Below are positions 41,478-50,287 of a stretch of 64,000 nucleotides of DNA, piece after piece. Position numbers and translations under genes: made by a program. Source of the stretch: Akkermansia sp. (GTDB taxonomy: Bacteria; Verrucomicrobiota; Verrucomicrobiia; Verrucomicrobiales; Akkermansiaceae). The DNA lies in NCBI GenBank assembly GCA_017517805.1, contig JAFWYD010000084.1:1-64000 (forward strand). The letters are read 5' to 3'. Every line of letters starts with the position of its first letter. The first letter of the stretch is position 1. Under the pieces are notes generated by a model that searched no databases, had not been told where the DNA came from, and saw only the letters and a list, made by a program, of their open reading frames with translations.

Positions 41478-42491
41478 ATGGAACATATTCTTGAAATATC
41501 AAAACTAAGCATGCACTTCCCGGTGCGCGGGGGGGTATTCCGGCGGCGGCTGGGTGTTCTCAAAGCGCTGGATGGCGTGTCACTGAGTCTGGCTCCTGGG
41601 GAAACCCTCGGTCTGGTGGGAGAAAGCGGCTGCGGCAAAAGCACGCTGGGGCGCTGCATCATGCGTCTGCTGGAACCGACCAGCGGCACCATTCACCTGC
41701 TGGGACACAATATCACCCACCGCTCACAATGGCGGCTCCGCAAATTGCGCCGCCAGGCGCAGATGGTTTTCCAGGATCCTGCGGGGTCGCTGAATCCGCG
41801 CATGACGGTGAGGCACCTGATTTCAGAGCCGCTGGTGATTCATGGCATGGGTACGCGAGGAAGCCGGAAACGCCGGGTTGAGGAATTGCTGGACCTGGTG
41901 GGGCTTCCCTCCACCGCGCTTGAGAAATTCCCGCACGAATTTTCCGGTGGTCAGCGGCAACGAATCGGTATTGCCCGAGCGCTGGCCATGGGTCCCAGAC
42001 TGCTGGTACTGGATGAACCCGTCAGCGCGCTGGATGTCTCAGTCCAGAGCCAGGTGCTGAACCTGCTGCTCACGCTGCAGCAGGAATTGAATCTCTCCTA
42101 CTTGTTCATTTCGCACGATTTGTCAGTCGTGCGCCATATTTCCGACCGAGTGGCGGTGATGTACATGGGGCAGATTGTGGAAATGGCAGATGCTGACCGT
42201 CTGTACGAACGCCCGGCGCACGCCTATACCCGGGCACTACTCTCGGCCATTCCGGTGCCGGATCCCACGAAGCGCCAGCACACACCCATCCTGCCAGGGG
42301 ATGTCCCCTCCCCGATTTCGCCGCCTCCCGGGAGTGCCTTCGGCAGGCGCATCAACCACCCCTATCTGGAGGCCACTATCGGCATGGATCTGACTCCGCG
42401 CGAGCTGGAACCCGGACATTGGGTTGCACCCGATCCCTGCGCAGTTTCACTCGTGGACTTGCAGCGTCTCGGGGTGGATATCTACCAGTAA
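41478..42491 (+). CDS. oppF-like: Oligopeptide/dipeptide-type ABC transporter ATP-binding protein
   Basis: The 337-residue ATPase is of the OppF/DppF kind. It has Walker [11 protein letters not shown]-loop [15 protein letters not shown], signature [15 protein letters not shown], Walker [13 protein letters not shown] and H-loop ISHDLSVV. The C-terminal oligopeptide domain is present ([16 protein letters not shown]...), but its usual Cys-rich CPHxxxxC segment is replaced by [15 protein letters not shown], so the cluster-binding cysteines are missing. No permease or binding protein is adjacent. Either the remaining subunits are encoded elsewhere or the protein serves another system. Confidence 0.88.
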   Translation: MEHILEISKLSMHFPVRGGVFRRRLGVLKALDGVSLSLAPGETLGLVGESGCGKSTLGRCIMRLLEPTSGTIHLLGHNITHRSQWRLRKLRRQAQMVFQDPAGSLNPRMTVRHLISEPLVIHGMGTRGSRKRRVEELLDLVGLPSTALEKFPHEFSGGQRQRIGIARALAMGPRLLVLDEPVSALDVSVQSQVLNLLLTLQQELNLSYLFISHDLSVVRHISDRVAVMYMGQIVEMADADRLYERPAHAYTRALLSAIPVPDPTKRQHTPILPGDVPSPISPPPGSAFGRRINHPYLEATIGMDLTPRELEPGHWVAPDPCAVSLVDLQRLGVDIYQ

Positions 42492-42517
42492 AGCCCGCCG
42501 CATGTCGGGGTTGGGGA

Positions 42518-42546
42518 TTGCAATTTCCCCTGCCATGGGCTAGAAT
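42518..42546 (+). promoter_or_regulatory. Promoter of hemC, probably leaderless
   Basis: TTGCAA - 17 bp - TAGAAT. The -10 ends exactly 7 bp before the A of ATG 42553. Confidence 0.65.
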
Positions 42547-42552
42547 GCGCTC

Positions 42553-43473
42553 ATGACCCATCTCCGCATCGGCACTCGCGGCAGCGAACTGGCACTCGCT
42601 CAGACCCGGCAGGCAATCGAGGCTCTGAAAGCAGTCCAGCCTGGGCTGGAGTGCGAAATCTGCATCATCTCCACCGCCGGCGACCAGCGCACGGATATTC
42701 CTCTGCACCAGGTCAATGCCGCAACTGGCACCGGTGACAAGGGGGTCTTCATCGCGACGATTGAGGAAGAGCTTGCCGCTGGTAAGATTGATTGCGCGGT
42801 TCACAGCCTGAAGGATATGCCCGGGGTGCTCGATCCCCGCTTTGAACTGGCAGCAGTCCTCCCCCGCGAGGAGATTCAGGATGTCCTGGTCTGCAAGGCA
42901 GATGCCGATATGGACCACCCGGTGATTGCAACCGGCAGCGTGCGACGCTCACGCCTGGTGCATACCTATTGGGAAGGCAAGGCCAGTACGCTGCCTGTGC
43001 GCGGCAATGTGGCAACCCGCCTGCGTAAAATGGTGGAAAACCCGGAAGTGAGCGCTACTCTGCTGGCGCGCGCCGGGCTCAACCGCCTGGGATACGGCAG
43101 GGATAGTTTCGAAGTCAATGGGGTGCAGTTGCGAGTGCTCGGCCTGCCTGTTGACCAGTTCCCCCCTGCGCTGGGTCAGGGGGCCATCGCCCTGGAATGC
43201 CGTAAGAAGGATACGGCCACTGCCCAGTTGCTCTCACGAGTGAACCATATCCCCACGTTCCGATGCATCACCTGCGAGCGCGCTTTCCTGCACCTCCTGC
43301 AGGCAGATTGCTCCGTCCCCGTCGGCGGGTACGCTTCAATCAATGCCGATGATTCGCTGACGCTGCACGTAGTTCTCTATTCGCAGGATGGCTCCCAGCG
43401 TGCGGAAGTGACCGAAACGGGCTCATGCCCGGATGCCCTGGCCCGGCTGGTTCTCCAGCGCCTTCTGAGTTGA
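42553..43473 (+). CDS. hemC: Porphobilinogen deaminase
   Basis: HemC (306 residues) joins four porphobilinogen units to hydroxymethylbilane in haem and corrin synthesis. Motifs are RIGTRGSELALAQTRQ, TGDKGVFIATIEEEL, DCAVHSLKDMPG, TGSVRRSRLV (pyrrole binding) and ALGQGAIALECR. Cys253 in QADCSVPVGGYA holds the dipyrromethane cofactor. A haem pathway fits the three-haem peroxidase found further on. The gene stands alone with a promoter abutting its ATG and shares a bidirectional terminator with the convergent lyase gene. Confidence 0.95.
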   Translation: MTHLRIGTRGSELALAQTRQAIEALKAVQPGLECEICIISTAGDQRTDIPLHQVNAATGTGDKGVFIATIEEELAAGKIDCAVHSLKDMPGVLDPRFELAAVLPREEIQDVLVCKADADMDHPVIATGSVRRSRLVHTYWEGKASTLPVRGNVATRLRKMVENPEVSATLLARAGLNRLGYGRDSFEVNGVQLRVLGLPVDQFPPALGQGAIALECRKKDTATAQLLSRVNHIPTFRCITCERAFLHLLQADCSVPVGGYASINADDSLTLHVVLYSQDGSQRAEVTETGSCPDALARLVLQRLLS

Positions 43474-43495
43474 TGGTCTTTTCTGCCTTTATTCA

Positions 43496-43528
43496 AAAAG
43501 CCCGCCGGTGATTATCCGGCGGGCTTTT
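43496..43528. terminator. Bidirectional terminator between hemC and the lyase gene
   Basis: AAAAGCCCGCCGG and CCGGCGGGCTTTT form a 13-bp stem with a 7-base loop; A and T runs on both flanks let it serve both strands. Confidence 0.9.
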
Positions 43529-43560
43529 CCATTCAACTTTTCAGTAGAAAAAGGCGGGCT

Positions 43561-45012
43561 TTACAGGCTTTCACCAAAATCCTCGCGGAACTTGGCGGCC
43601 AGCTTCTCCTGCCAGTCGCTCAGCGGCTGCAGACGACCGAAGAAGAAGCGGAGCACCTCGGGTTCCTCCACCCACTTCAGGCCACCGATGAGTTCGCGGT
43701 TATCGTACAACCACTTCACACGGTCGGCGCAGTACTTCACCTGGGAGAGCGTGAACACGCGGCGCGGGCAGGCCAGACGCACCAGCTCCAGCTCGGCGTA
43801 GTTCTCAGAGCCATCAGGGTTGCGCTGCTCGGAAAGAGAACCACGCTCCATACCGCGGATACCGCCGGCGATGTACAGGGCCGTGGCCAGGGCTCCGGCG
43901 GGGTACTGCTCGTGCGGGATATTGGGCAGGAATTCGGAAGCATTGATGTGGGCACCCAGGCCACCTGCGGGCTTCACCATAGGCACACCGTAGTCAGAAA
44001 GTTCCTTCACGAGGTATTCGATGAAGATGGGACCCTGGTTGATGATTTCCTCATCGAGCGTCTCCATGAGGCCCACAGCCATAGCTTCCATGGCGCGCAC
44101 TTCCATACCACCGTAGGTCAGGAAGCCCTCGTACAGCGGGATGAAGGCCTTCATCTTGAGGATGAGGCTCTCGTTGTTGGAGATGATGGCACCACCGCGG
44201 GCGAAACCGAGCTTGCGGCTGGAGAAGTAGATGAGGTCCATCTCATCCGCAATCTTGCGGATGATTTCAGCCACCGTCATATTCTTGGCGGCTTCCTCGC
44301 GGGTCTTGATGAAGTACAGGTTATCCTGCAGCAGAGAGGCATCCAGCACGGACATGATGCCGTATTCCTTACACACAGCGGCCACATCCAGCATATTCTG
44401 CATGGAAAGCGGCTGACCACCAATCAGGTTCGTGCCGGCTTCGATACGCACAAAGGGGACATGCTCAGCACCCACCTCTTCGATAAGGGCGCGCAGGCGG
44501 GCAATATCGAAGTTGCCCTTGAAGGGGTACTCCAGGTTCGGGTCGAGGCCTTCGGCAATGATGAGCTCCTCCACCCGGCCTCCCTTGCGGGTGATATGGG
44601 CCTTGGTGGTCGTGAAGTGGAAGTTCATGGGAACCACATCGCCTTCCTTCACGAAGGTTTCGGCCAGGATGTTCTCGCAGGCACGACCCTGGTGGGCAGG
44701 CAGGAAATACTTCGTACCGAACACATGCTCAATGACGCGGGAAAGGCGGTTGAATGTCTCGGAACCTGCGTAGGAGTCATCTGCCTGCATGGAAGCGGCA
44801 ATCTGGTTATCGCTCATGGCGTTCACACCAGAGTCGGTGAGCATATCCATGAACACATCCTTATTCTGCAGCAGGAACGTATTGTTACCAGCCTCGCGCA
44901 GCTTCTGCACACGCTCTTCCACCGTGGGCAGGAACAATTTCTGAACAACGCGCACCTTGTGCATTTCCAACGGCACCTGGTGCTCTTCCTTGTAAAATTT
45001 GACAATAGACAT
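43561..45012 (-). CDS. Tryptophanase/tyrosine phenol-lyase family enzyme, phenol-lyase-like active site
   Basis: The 483-residue PLP beta-eliminating lyase would break tyrosine or tryptophan into phenol or indole plus pyruvate and ammonia. It shares long blocks with the family: AGNNTFLLQNKDVFMDMLTDSG, YAGSETFNRL, LPAHQGRACEN, NLIGGQPLSM and ERGSLSEQRN. The PLP Lys should be K267 in SSRKLG. Two residues that separate the subfamilies look like tyrosine phenol-lyase: T134 in FHFTTTKAH (Asp in tryptophanase) and F456 in LRFF (His463 in E. coli TnaA). Yet the DATR motif of both reads DASL (L227) and the segment after the PLP Lys is unlike either. Substrate is therefore open. Automatic annotation would say tryptophanase. 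The promoter leaves a 60-base leader; no TnaC-like peptide is seen. Confidence 0.82.
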   Translation of the reverse strand: MSIVKFYKEEHQVPLEMHKVRVVQKLFLPTVEERVQKLREAGNNTFLLQNKDVFMDMLTDSGVNAMSDNQIAASMQADDSYAGSETFNRLSRVIEHVFGTKYFLPAHQGRACENILAETFVKEGDVVPMNFHFTTTKAHITRKGGRVEELIIAEGLDPNLEYPFKGNFDIARLRALIEEVGAEHVPFVRIEAGTNLIGGQPLSMQNMLDVAAVCKEYGIMSVLDASLLQDNLYFIKTREEAAKNMTVAEIIRKIADEMDLIYFSSRKLGFARGGAIISNNESLILKMKAFIPLYEGFLTYGGMEVRAMEAMAVGLMETLDEEIINQGPIFIEYLVKELSDYGVPMVKPAGGLGAHINASEFLPNIPHEQYPAGALATALYIAGGIRGMERGSLSEQRNPDGSENYAELELVRLACPRRVFTLSQVKYCADRVKWLYDNRELIGGLKWVEEPEVLRFFFGRLQPLSDWQEKLAAKFREDFGESL

Positions 45013-45076
45013 GATAAATGGTTTCGGTATGTGGTAATGGCTGTTTCCTGCCCGGAGGCAATAAAACGCGCCGCGG

Positions 45077-45106
45077 ATTCTATCATGTCCTCTTGATGAT
45101 TGTCAA
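45077..45106 (-). promoter_or_regulatory. Promoter of the tyrosine phenol-lyase-like gene
   Basis: TTGACA - 18 bp - TAGAAT on the minus strand, a strong match with a leader of about 58 bases. Confidence 0.65.
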
Positions 45107-45158
45107 TGCTTATGTTGGCTTTTCCATGCCATAAAGCATCTGACTTGAATGAGACAGT

Positions 45159-45173
45159 TATGCATATATCATA
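45159..45173. promoter_or_regulatory. AT-rich imperfect palindrome between divergent lyase and znuA promoters
   Basis: TATGCATATATCATA is a partly symmetrical AT-rich site of the general kind bound by Fur-family regulators such as Zur or Mur. It lies between the two promoters rather than over the znuA -10, so a regulatory role is speculative. Confidence 0.2.
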
Positions 45174-45206
45174 CAAAAATAACAGGAATAATGTCAGGAT
45201 GCCAGG

Positions 45207-45236
45207 TTGACAGAGACAGAGGCCATAAGATAAAAT
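45207..45236 (+). promoter_or_regulatory. Promoter of the metal-uptake operon
   Basis: TTGACA - 18 bp - TAAAAT; the -10 ends 8 bp before ATG 45244. The ATG at 45235 lies inside the -10 and cannot be the start. Confidence 0.6.
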
Positions 45237-45243
45237 GTGGGTC

Positions 45244-46104
45244 ATGAGAAAGGTTCTGTATGGATTCATAGTGATGCTGCTGTGTGCGCTGGGAGCGCAG
45301 GGGGGCATCAAAATCGCCAGTCTGCATCCACTATTGAGCGATATGGCGAGGCAGATAGGAGGCGATGCCGTAGAAGTAGTCGATTTATTTCCAGAAAATG
45401 GCGAGCTGCATGCCTTTGAACCGACAGTCGCCGATGTGGCCGCAGCGGCTGGGGCTCAGTTGGTTCTGGCCTGCGGCAAAGGAATAGAGCCTTACCTGGA
45501 AGATTTGCGCGACTCCCTGCCCGCTCGCACCCAAATTATTGAACTAGGTAGAACCGTGCCTGATGTTTACCTGCCCGGTCTCTACATAACAGACCCCCAC
45601 TGGTGGAACAGCCCCATCGCCATGAAGCGCGCCTCACGCGCTCTGCGCACCAGCCTGGAACAACTCGCTCCAGAACAGAAAGCAACCTTTGTCAAGGGGC
45701 AGCGGGCCTATTCGAACCTGATGGATACCCTGACGCGCGAAGCCCGTCTCGCCTTCAGCAACATACCTCAGAAAAACCGGGTGCTGGTATGCTCCCACGC
45801 CGCCATGATGCATTTCTGCGAAGCCTTCGATTTCTCGGCCATACCAGTCCACGGTGTCGCCCAGGAAAGCGAAGGCGACACCGCCACGCTGGCTCTGCTT
45901 CTGGCCCGCTTGCGAAGCAGAGCCACTCCCTGCCTGTTCTATGGAGTCAATGAATCCCCCAAGGTATTGCAGACTATAGCCCGGCAAGTAGGGGCCAGCA
46001 CACGGCCACTTGTGCTGGATGGTATTTATCCCGAGGCTCCTACATATGCAGCCATGTTCCGCTTCAATATCAGGAACATCACCGAAGGCCTCTCTGCCCG
46101 GTAA
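45244..46104 (+). CDS. znuA-like: Zinc/manganese ABC transporter substrate-binding protein
   Basis: The 286-residue TroA/ZnuA-type binding protein has a signal peptide (MRKVLYGFIVMLLCALGAQG). Likely metal ligands are His in ELHAFEPT, His in ITDPHWWNSP, His in VCSHAAMMHF and Asp in LVLDGIYPE. This three-His plus acidic set occurs in both Zn and Mn binders. There is no His-rich loop of the E. coli ZnuA kind; a His run is instead found at the N-terminus of the ATPase. The start is fixed by the promoter. It heads a five-gene unit with the next gene only 3 bases away. Confidence 0.88.
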   Translation: MRKVLYGFIVMLLCALGAQGGIKIASLHPLLSDMARQIGGDAVEVVDLFPENGELHAFEPTVADVAAAAGAQLVLACGKGIEPYLEDLRDSLPARTQIIELGRTVPDVYLPGLYITDPHWWNSPIAMKRASRALRTSLEQLAPEQKATFVKGQRAYSNLMDTLTREARLAFSNIPQKNRVLVCSHAAMMHFCEAFDFSAIPVHGVAQESEGDTATLALLLARLRSRATPCLFYGVNESPKVLQTIARQVGASTRPLVLDGIYPEAPTYAAMFRFNIRNITEGLSAR

Positions 46105-46107
46105 ACC

Positions 46108-48162
46108 ATGCGCAGCATCCTCCTTTCTCTGGCATTGTGGGGCGGGCTGATGGCGCATGCGGCACCAGTCTATGTCTGCGGACGCACCAGCGAAGCCCCG
46201 TGCATCGACGGCAAGGGGGATGACCCCGTATGGCAGCAGGCCCGGGAGCTGAGCCCGCTCCGAGATATCTGCGGGGGTAGCATTCCGCATCAATGCCGCA
46301 TCCGGATGCTCTGGGATGACAGCTACCTATATATTCTCGCCGATATGGACGAGGAACACCTGCGCGCCAGCAAGACAGAACACGATTCCATCATCTACCA
46401 CGACCCGGATTTTGAAGTATTCATCGACCCCGATGGTGACGGGCTCAACTACATAGAACTTGAAATCAATGCGCTGAATACCACCTGGGATTTATTCATA
46501 GCGCGCCCCTATCGTTTCAACGACCCCCATATCCTGCATGACTGGGATATCCCTGGTCTGCGACATGCCGTCCACCTGCGAGGCACGCTGAATGATGCCA
46601 GCGACACAGACGATGGCTGGAGTGTTGAACTGGCCATCCCCTGGAGCAGCATCACCAGCCATGACCGGCTGCCACGCTGCAATCAGGCACCGGTGCCAGG
46701 CAGCAGCATGCGGATGAATTTTTCGCGAGTCAACTGGCAAGTCGAACCCACGGCTGAAGGCTACAAAGTCTTACCCGTTCCCGAAAGCAACCATGTATGG
46801 GCACCCACCGGCAAGGTGAATATCCACCTGCCTGAGCATTGGGGGAGTGTGGTATTCAGTCCGCATCCGGCCCACGAGTGGGTGGCAGCGCCCCCGCCGG
46901 CAGGAGAAACGGCGCGGCTGAAACTCTACGGTGTACTCAATGCCCAGCTCGAATACCGCAACAGGCAAGGCAGCTTCCATCCGCAGCCAGCATTGCCGGA
47001 AGGGGTGGCGGTGGCATTCCCTACAGATGATTTCTTTGTGCTGAGCACCACCTGTCCCCAGAGCGGCATCCGCATGCGGCTGGATAGCGAAGGTCGCTTT
47101 GCCGCCACCGCTCCCGCCCAGCCTCTGCCGGAGTTCTATCTCTGGGTACACGGCAAACAGGAACGCTCTGAAACTGAATGGAAAGAACGATTCAAGAACT
47201 ACGCTGAAGCGGGCATCGGCACCCTCATTATTGATGGCTCAACCGATTGCATCGCCCGGCTTACCCCGATTGCCAAAGCAGCAGGGCTCCGCGTATTTGC
47301 CTGGTTCTGGGTACTGAATCGGCCGGGCGATACCGTTGCCATGCAGAATCCGGAGTGGTACGCGGTCAATGCGCTGGGGAAATCATGCCATCTGCCGCAG
47401 AATCGTCCCTATGTCGAATACTACCAATTCCTGTGTCCCAACAACCGGGACGTTCAGCGATACCTGCTGGAGCAGATACGGCAGCTGGCCACCCTGCCAG
47501 GACTGGATGGCATTCAACTCGACTACATGAGGCTGCCGGACAGGGAACTTCCACGCGGACTGTGGGGAAAATACCGACTCGACATGAGCCAGGCAAACCC
47601 GGCGTTTGATTATTGCTATTGCCCACGCTGCCGGGAGAGTTTTGCCCACGAAACACAGCACCGGGACTGGCAGGAATTCCGCGCCCACAGCATCGCCGGC
47701 CTCTTCAATGCGCTGGCCGCAGAAATCCGGAGCCACGGCCTGCTGGCCGCCTGTGCCGTATTCCCCAGTCCCCGGCTTGCTACTCGTCTGGTGCACCAGG
47801 ACTGGAGCCTGTTCCATGCTGACCTGGCTCTCCCCATGGCATACCATGTCTTTTATGACGAACCTTCAAGTTGGGCAGCCTCTATAACACGCAGAGCCAT
47901 GCAGGAAACACAAGGCCGCCTACCCCTGGCACCCGGAGTGCATCTGCCAGACATTCCACCATCGGAACTGATTCCGCATCTGGAATCACTCCACCGCACG
48001 GGGATACATGGAATTGCCCTTTTCAGCGATGAAGAGCTGATGCCGGAACACATTGAGCAACTGAAGGCCTACCGCGCCCAATGCCAGCAACCAGCACCGG
48101 CTACCAGCAGTCCTGGTTTCGGTGATATGTCTCATTGCTTCATTGACAAAGCATCAGACTAG
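46108..48162 (+). CDS. CBM9-like plus GHL10-like exported glycosidase-type protein
   Basis: A 684-residue exported protein (signal MRSILLSLALWGGLMAHA). Residues 20-250 resemble the CBM9-like carbohydrate/haem-domain fold (CIDGKGDDPVWQQA, RMLWDDSYLYILADMDEEHL, HDPDFEVFIDPDGDGLNYIELEINALNT, DDGWSVELAIPWSSI). Residues 345-670 form a TIM-barrel of the GHL10/DUF187 type: AGIGTLIIDGS, LRVFAWFWVLNRPG, LPGLDGIQLDYMRLP with a candidate catalytic Asp, CYCPRCRESF, LALPMAYHVFYDE, and a late GIHGIALFSDEEL. Substrate is unknown; peptidoglycan or host glycans are guesses. Its place in a metal-uptake operon is unusual, and the CYCPRC pair might bind metal. Confidence 0.78.
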   Translation: MRSILLSLALWGGLMAHAAPVYVCGRTSEAPCIDGKGDDPVWQQARELSPLRDICGGSIPHQCRIRMLWDDSYLYILADMDEEHLRASKTEHDSIIYHDPDFEVFIDPDGDGLNYIELEINALNTTWDLFIARPYRFNDPHILHDWDIPGLRHAVHLRGTLNDASDTDDGWSVELAIPWSSITSHDRLPRCNQAPVPGSSMRMNFSRVNWQVEPTAEGYKVLPVPESNHVWAPTGKVNIHLPEHWGSVVFSPHPAHEWVAAPPPAGETARLKLYGVLNAQLEYRNRQGSFHPQPALPEGVAVAFPTDDFFVLSTTCPQSGIRMRLDSEGRFAATAPAQPLPEFYLWVHGKQERSETEWKERFKNYAEAGIGTLIIDGSTDCIARLTPIAKAAGLRVFAWFWVLNRPGDTVAMQNPEWYAVNALGKSCHLPQNRPYVEYYQFLCPNNRDVQRYLLEQIRQLATLPGLDGIQLDYMRLPDRELPRGLWGKYRLDMSQANPAFDYCYCPRCRESFAHETQHRDWQEFRAHSIAGLFNALAAEIRSHGLLAACAVFPSPRLATRLVHQDWSLFHADLALPMAYHVFYDEPSSWAASITRRAMQETQGRLPLAPGVHLPDIPPSELIPHLESLHRTGIHGIALFSDEELMPEHIEQLKAYRAQCQQPAPATSSPGFGDMSHCFIDKASD

Positions 48163-48186
48163 CCATAGACTTTCCCTGCATTCCCT

Positions 48187-48609
48187 ATGTCACCACGTAC
48201 CACATTTCTGCTCACGCTCGCTGGTGTCATCCTGGTAGGGCTTCCCCTGCCTGGACTGATGCAGAAACGCACCTATGCTCCAGCAGCTTCACCCGCTCCG
48301 GCAGAAGAAACTGCGCGCCGCACGGTGTACGCCGAACTCAGGTTCAGCGGGCAGCCACAGCAACTGCAAGTACGCCAGGGTAAGGAGGAGTGGCTTGATA
48401 TAGATTGCAGTAATCCTCATAGTGAATGGGTGTGGCAACTACCGCTGAGCGGGATGATGGAGCTGGAAATCCAAGGCCGCTGGAGCGATACAGCACCTCA
48501 CGCGGTCACCCTGAGCCTGGAACCAGACGGGTATGCCACGCGCAGCGCCACAGAATGGAAGGAAGAAGGCAGCCAAGAGCTGCACAGCATACTCAGATTC
48601 TCATGGTAA
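48187..48609 (+). CDS. Unknown exported protein within the metal-uptake operon
   Basis: The 140-residue protein has an N-terminal membrane segment or signal peptide (TTFLLTLAGVILVGLPLPGLM), an Ala/Pro linker and a 90-residue beta-rich domain (YAELRFSGQPQQLQVRQG to VTLSLEPDGYATRSAT). No family recognised. Its last seven bases overlap the start of the ATPase gene, and it lies 24 bases behind the GHL10 gene, so it belongs to the operon. The domain resembles small metallochaperone-like beta-sandwiches only in general size. Confidence 0.72.
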   Translation: MSPRTTFLLTLAGVILVGLPLPGLMQKRTYAPAASPAPAEETARRTVYAELRFSGQPQQLQVRQGKEEWLDIDCSNPHSEWVWQLPLSGMMELEIQGRWSDTAPHAVTLSLEPDGYATRSATEWKEEGSQELHSILRFSW

Positions 48610-49373
48610 GCCACACACAAGAAGAGCATATCTGCTGGGGCGGCGGCCATCACCACCACACCCACCACAGGCTGGAGTTGCGCGGCGTCAGCGCCGGTTA
48701 CAACACAGCGGAACCGGTGTTGCAGGACATCAGCTTTGCCGCAGAATGTGGCAGCACTCTGGCCCTCATCGGCCCCAACGGTGCCGGAAAATCCACCCTG
48801 CTCAATGCCCTGGCCGGACTTCTCCCCATCTGGAAGGGAGAAATCCTCTGGAACAATGCGCCCCTGACCGCGCAGCGGCACGAAATCGCCTATCTGCCCC
48901 AGCGCAGCGAAGTGAACTGGCAATTCCCCATTACTGTGCGCCAACTCGTGGAAATGGGGCGCTATCCCGCACTTGGTGTCTGGCGAGCCCCATGCCGCCA
49001 CGATGAGGAAATTGTAGATAAAGCGCTCCACACCCTTGGCCTGCACGATTTGCAAAAACGCCAGATTGGTGCCCTGAGCGGCGGGCAGCAACAGCGCTGC
49101 TTCCTGGCGAGAGCACTTGCGCAAGAGGCTCATATCCTGCTGCTTGATGAACCCTTTACCGGGCTGGATGTCCCGGGAAGTGAGGCCCTGGCTACCCTGC
49201 TCCGCTCCCTCGCTGAAGAAGGGCGTTTAGTCATTGCTTCGCATCATGATTTAGTCACCGCAACGAAGATATTTGACAAAGCGCTCCTCCTTCGTCGTCA
49301 ACTGATAGCATACGGCAGTGCCGCAGATGTAATGACACCCGACAACCTGAACCAGACATTCCCCGGGGTATGA
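48603..49373 (+). CDS. znuC-like: Zinc/manganese ABC transporter ATP-binding protein
   Basis: The 256-residue ATPase powers the metal importer. It starts with an unusual metal-binding-like extension, MVSHTQEEHICWGGGHHHHT. Walker A is GPNGAGKST, the signature LSGGQQQRCFLARAL, Walker B ILLLDEPFTGLD, and the switch His lies in IASHHDLV. YLPQRSEVNWQFPITVRQLVEMGRYP is typical of the Mn/Zn group (MntB, TroB, ZnuC). Start ATG 48603 overlaps the upstream stop by seven bases; the frame open from 48426 is coding in another frame. Confidence 0.92.
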   Translation: MVSHTQEEHICWGGGHHHHTHHRLELRGVSAGYNTAEPVLQDISFAAECGSTLALIGPNGAGKSTLLNALAGLLPIWKGEILWNNAPLTAQRHEIAYLPQRSEVNWQFPITVRQLVEMGRYPALGVWRAPCRHDEEIVDKALHTLGLHDLQKRQIGALSGGQQQRCFLARALAQEAHILLLDEPFTGLDVPGSEALATLLRSLAEEGRLVIASHHDLVTATKIFDKALLLRRQLIAYGSAADVMTPDNLNQTFPGV

Positions 49374-50212
49374 ACGATTTTGTACAATTTCTGTATGAAC
49401 CGCTGGCGCAGCGCAGTCTGTGGGCCTGCGGAGTCATCGGTTTTTCCAACGGCTTTGTCAGCGCGCTGGTAGTATTGAGGCGCTCTTCTCTGCAGATCGG
49501 CACACTTTCCTGCGCACTGCTACCGGGCATCGCGCTGGCGATTCTGCTCTTCGGGCTGTTCCAACTGAGCATCCTGGCAGGAGCCATCATAGCCGGACTC
49601 CTGGTGGGGCTGGGTTCCCTGTTTGTATCACGCACCTCACGACTGGACCAGGATACAGCACTCTCTGTGCTGCACACCACCGCCTTTGCCCTGGGGTATA
49701 TCATCCTGATTGGCCTGGGGCTCCAGCAAAAGGTGGATGACTGGCTTTTCGGCAACATCATGAGCATGGCCGATACCGACCTCTGGATAGCCTACATCAT
49801 CGGGGCCATCGCCGTGCTGAGCATCACCGCGCTGCAAAGGCCGCTGATTATTGCCCTGTTCGACCCCCGGGCCGCTGCGACCATGGGAATTCCCACGCGG
49901 CTGCTCAACTACGGTATCTTTGCGCTCATCATCCTGGTGCTTGTATCATCGCTCCAGGCGGTGGGTGCCTTCCTGACCCTGGGGTTACTGGTAGCCCCGG
50001 CAGCCACCATGTACCTGCTCACAGACAGAGCCTCCTGGCTCTTCTGGGGCGGTGGTCTCATCGGCGGGCTGGGTGCCATTGCCGCCTTCTTCCTTTCCTA
50101 CCCCCTGGGCTGGCACCTGGGAGCCACCATCATCGTTGTGCTGGGCACCCTCTTCCTGCTTGCCTACATTTTTTCGCCAAAATACGGTCTGCTGAGGGGG
50201 AATCAGAATTGA
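49370..50212 (+). CDS. znuB-like: Zinc/manganese ABC transporter permease
   Basis: The 280-residue ABC-3 family permease has about eight spans. It has the family pieces SLWACGVIGFSNGFVSALVVLRRSSLQIGTLSCALLPGIALA near the start and LVSSLQAVGAFLTLGLLVAPAATMYLL near 200, the conserved coupling and pore segment. The ATG overlaps the ATPase stop (ATGA). Last gene of the operon; a short GCGTT/AACGC hairpin about 6 bases downstream is a weak terminator candidate. Confidence 0.92.
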   Translation: MNDFVQFLYEPLAQRSLWACGVIGFSNGFVSALVVLRRSSLQIGTLSCALLPGIALAILLFGLFQLSILAGAIIAGLLVGLGSLFVSRTSRLDQDTALSVLHTTAFALGYIILIGLGLQQKVDDWLFGNIMSMADTDLWIAYIIGAIAVLSITALQRPLIIALFDPRAAATMGIPTRLLNYGIFALIILVLVSSLQAVGAFLTLGLLVAPAATMYLLTDRASWLFWGGGLIGGLGAIAAFFLSYPLGWHLGATIIVVLGTLFLLAYIFSPKYGLLRGNQN

Positions 50213-50249
50213 TTTTCGCGTTCACGATAACGCAGGACACCTTTTCTGC

Positions 50250-50278
50250 TTGCGCCCACAAAGCGTATATGGTAGCAT
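50250..50278 (+). promoter_or_regulatory. Promoter of the pseudopilin-DAHP synthase unit
   Basis: TTGCGC - 17 bp - TAGCAT; -10 ends 10 bp before ATG 50288. Confidence 0.55.
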
Positions 50279-50287
50279 GATGCACGT

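Noticed and set aside
45235-45243. Upstream ATG as the znuA start
   Set aside because: It lies inside the -10 box TAAAAT; the same reasoning removes upstream ATGs of the PatB and DUF5009 genes.
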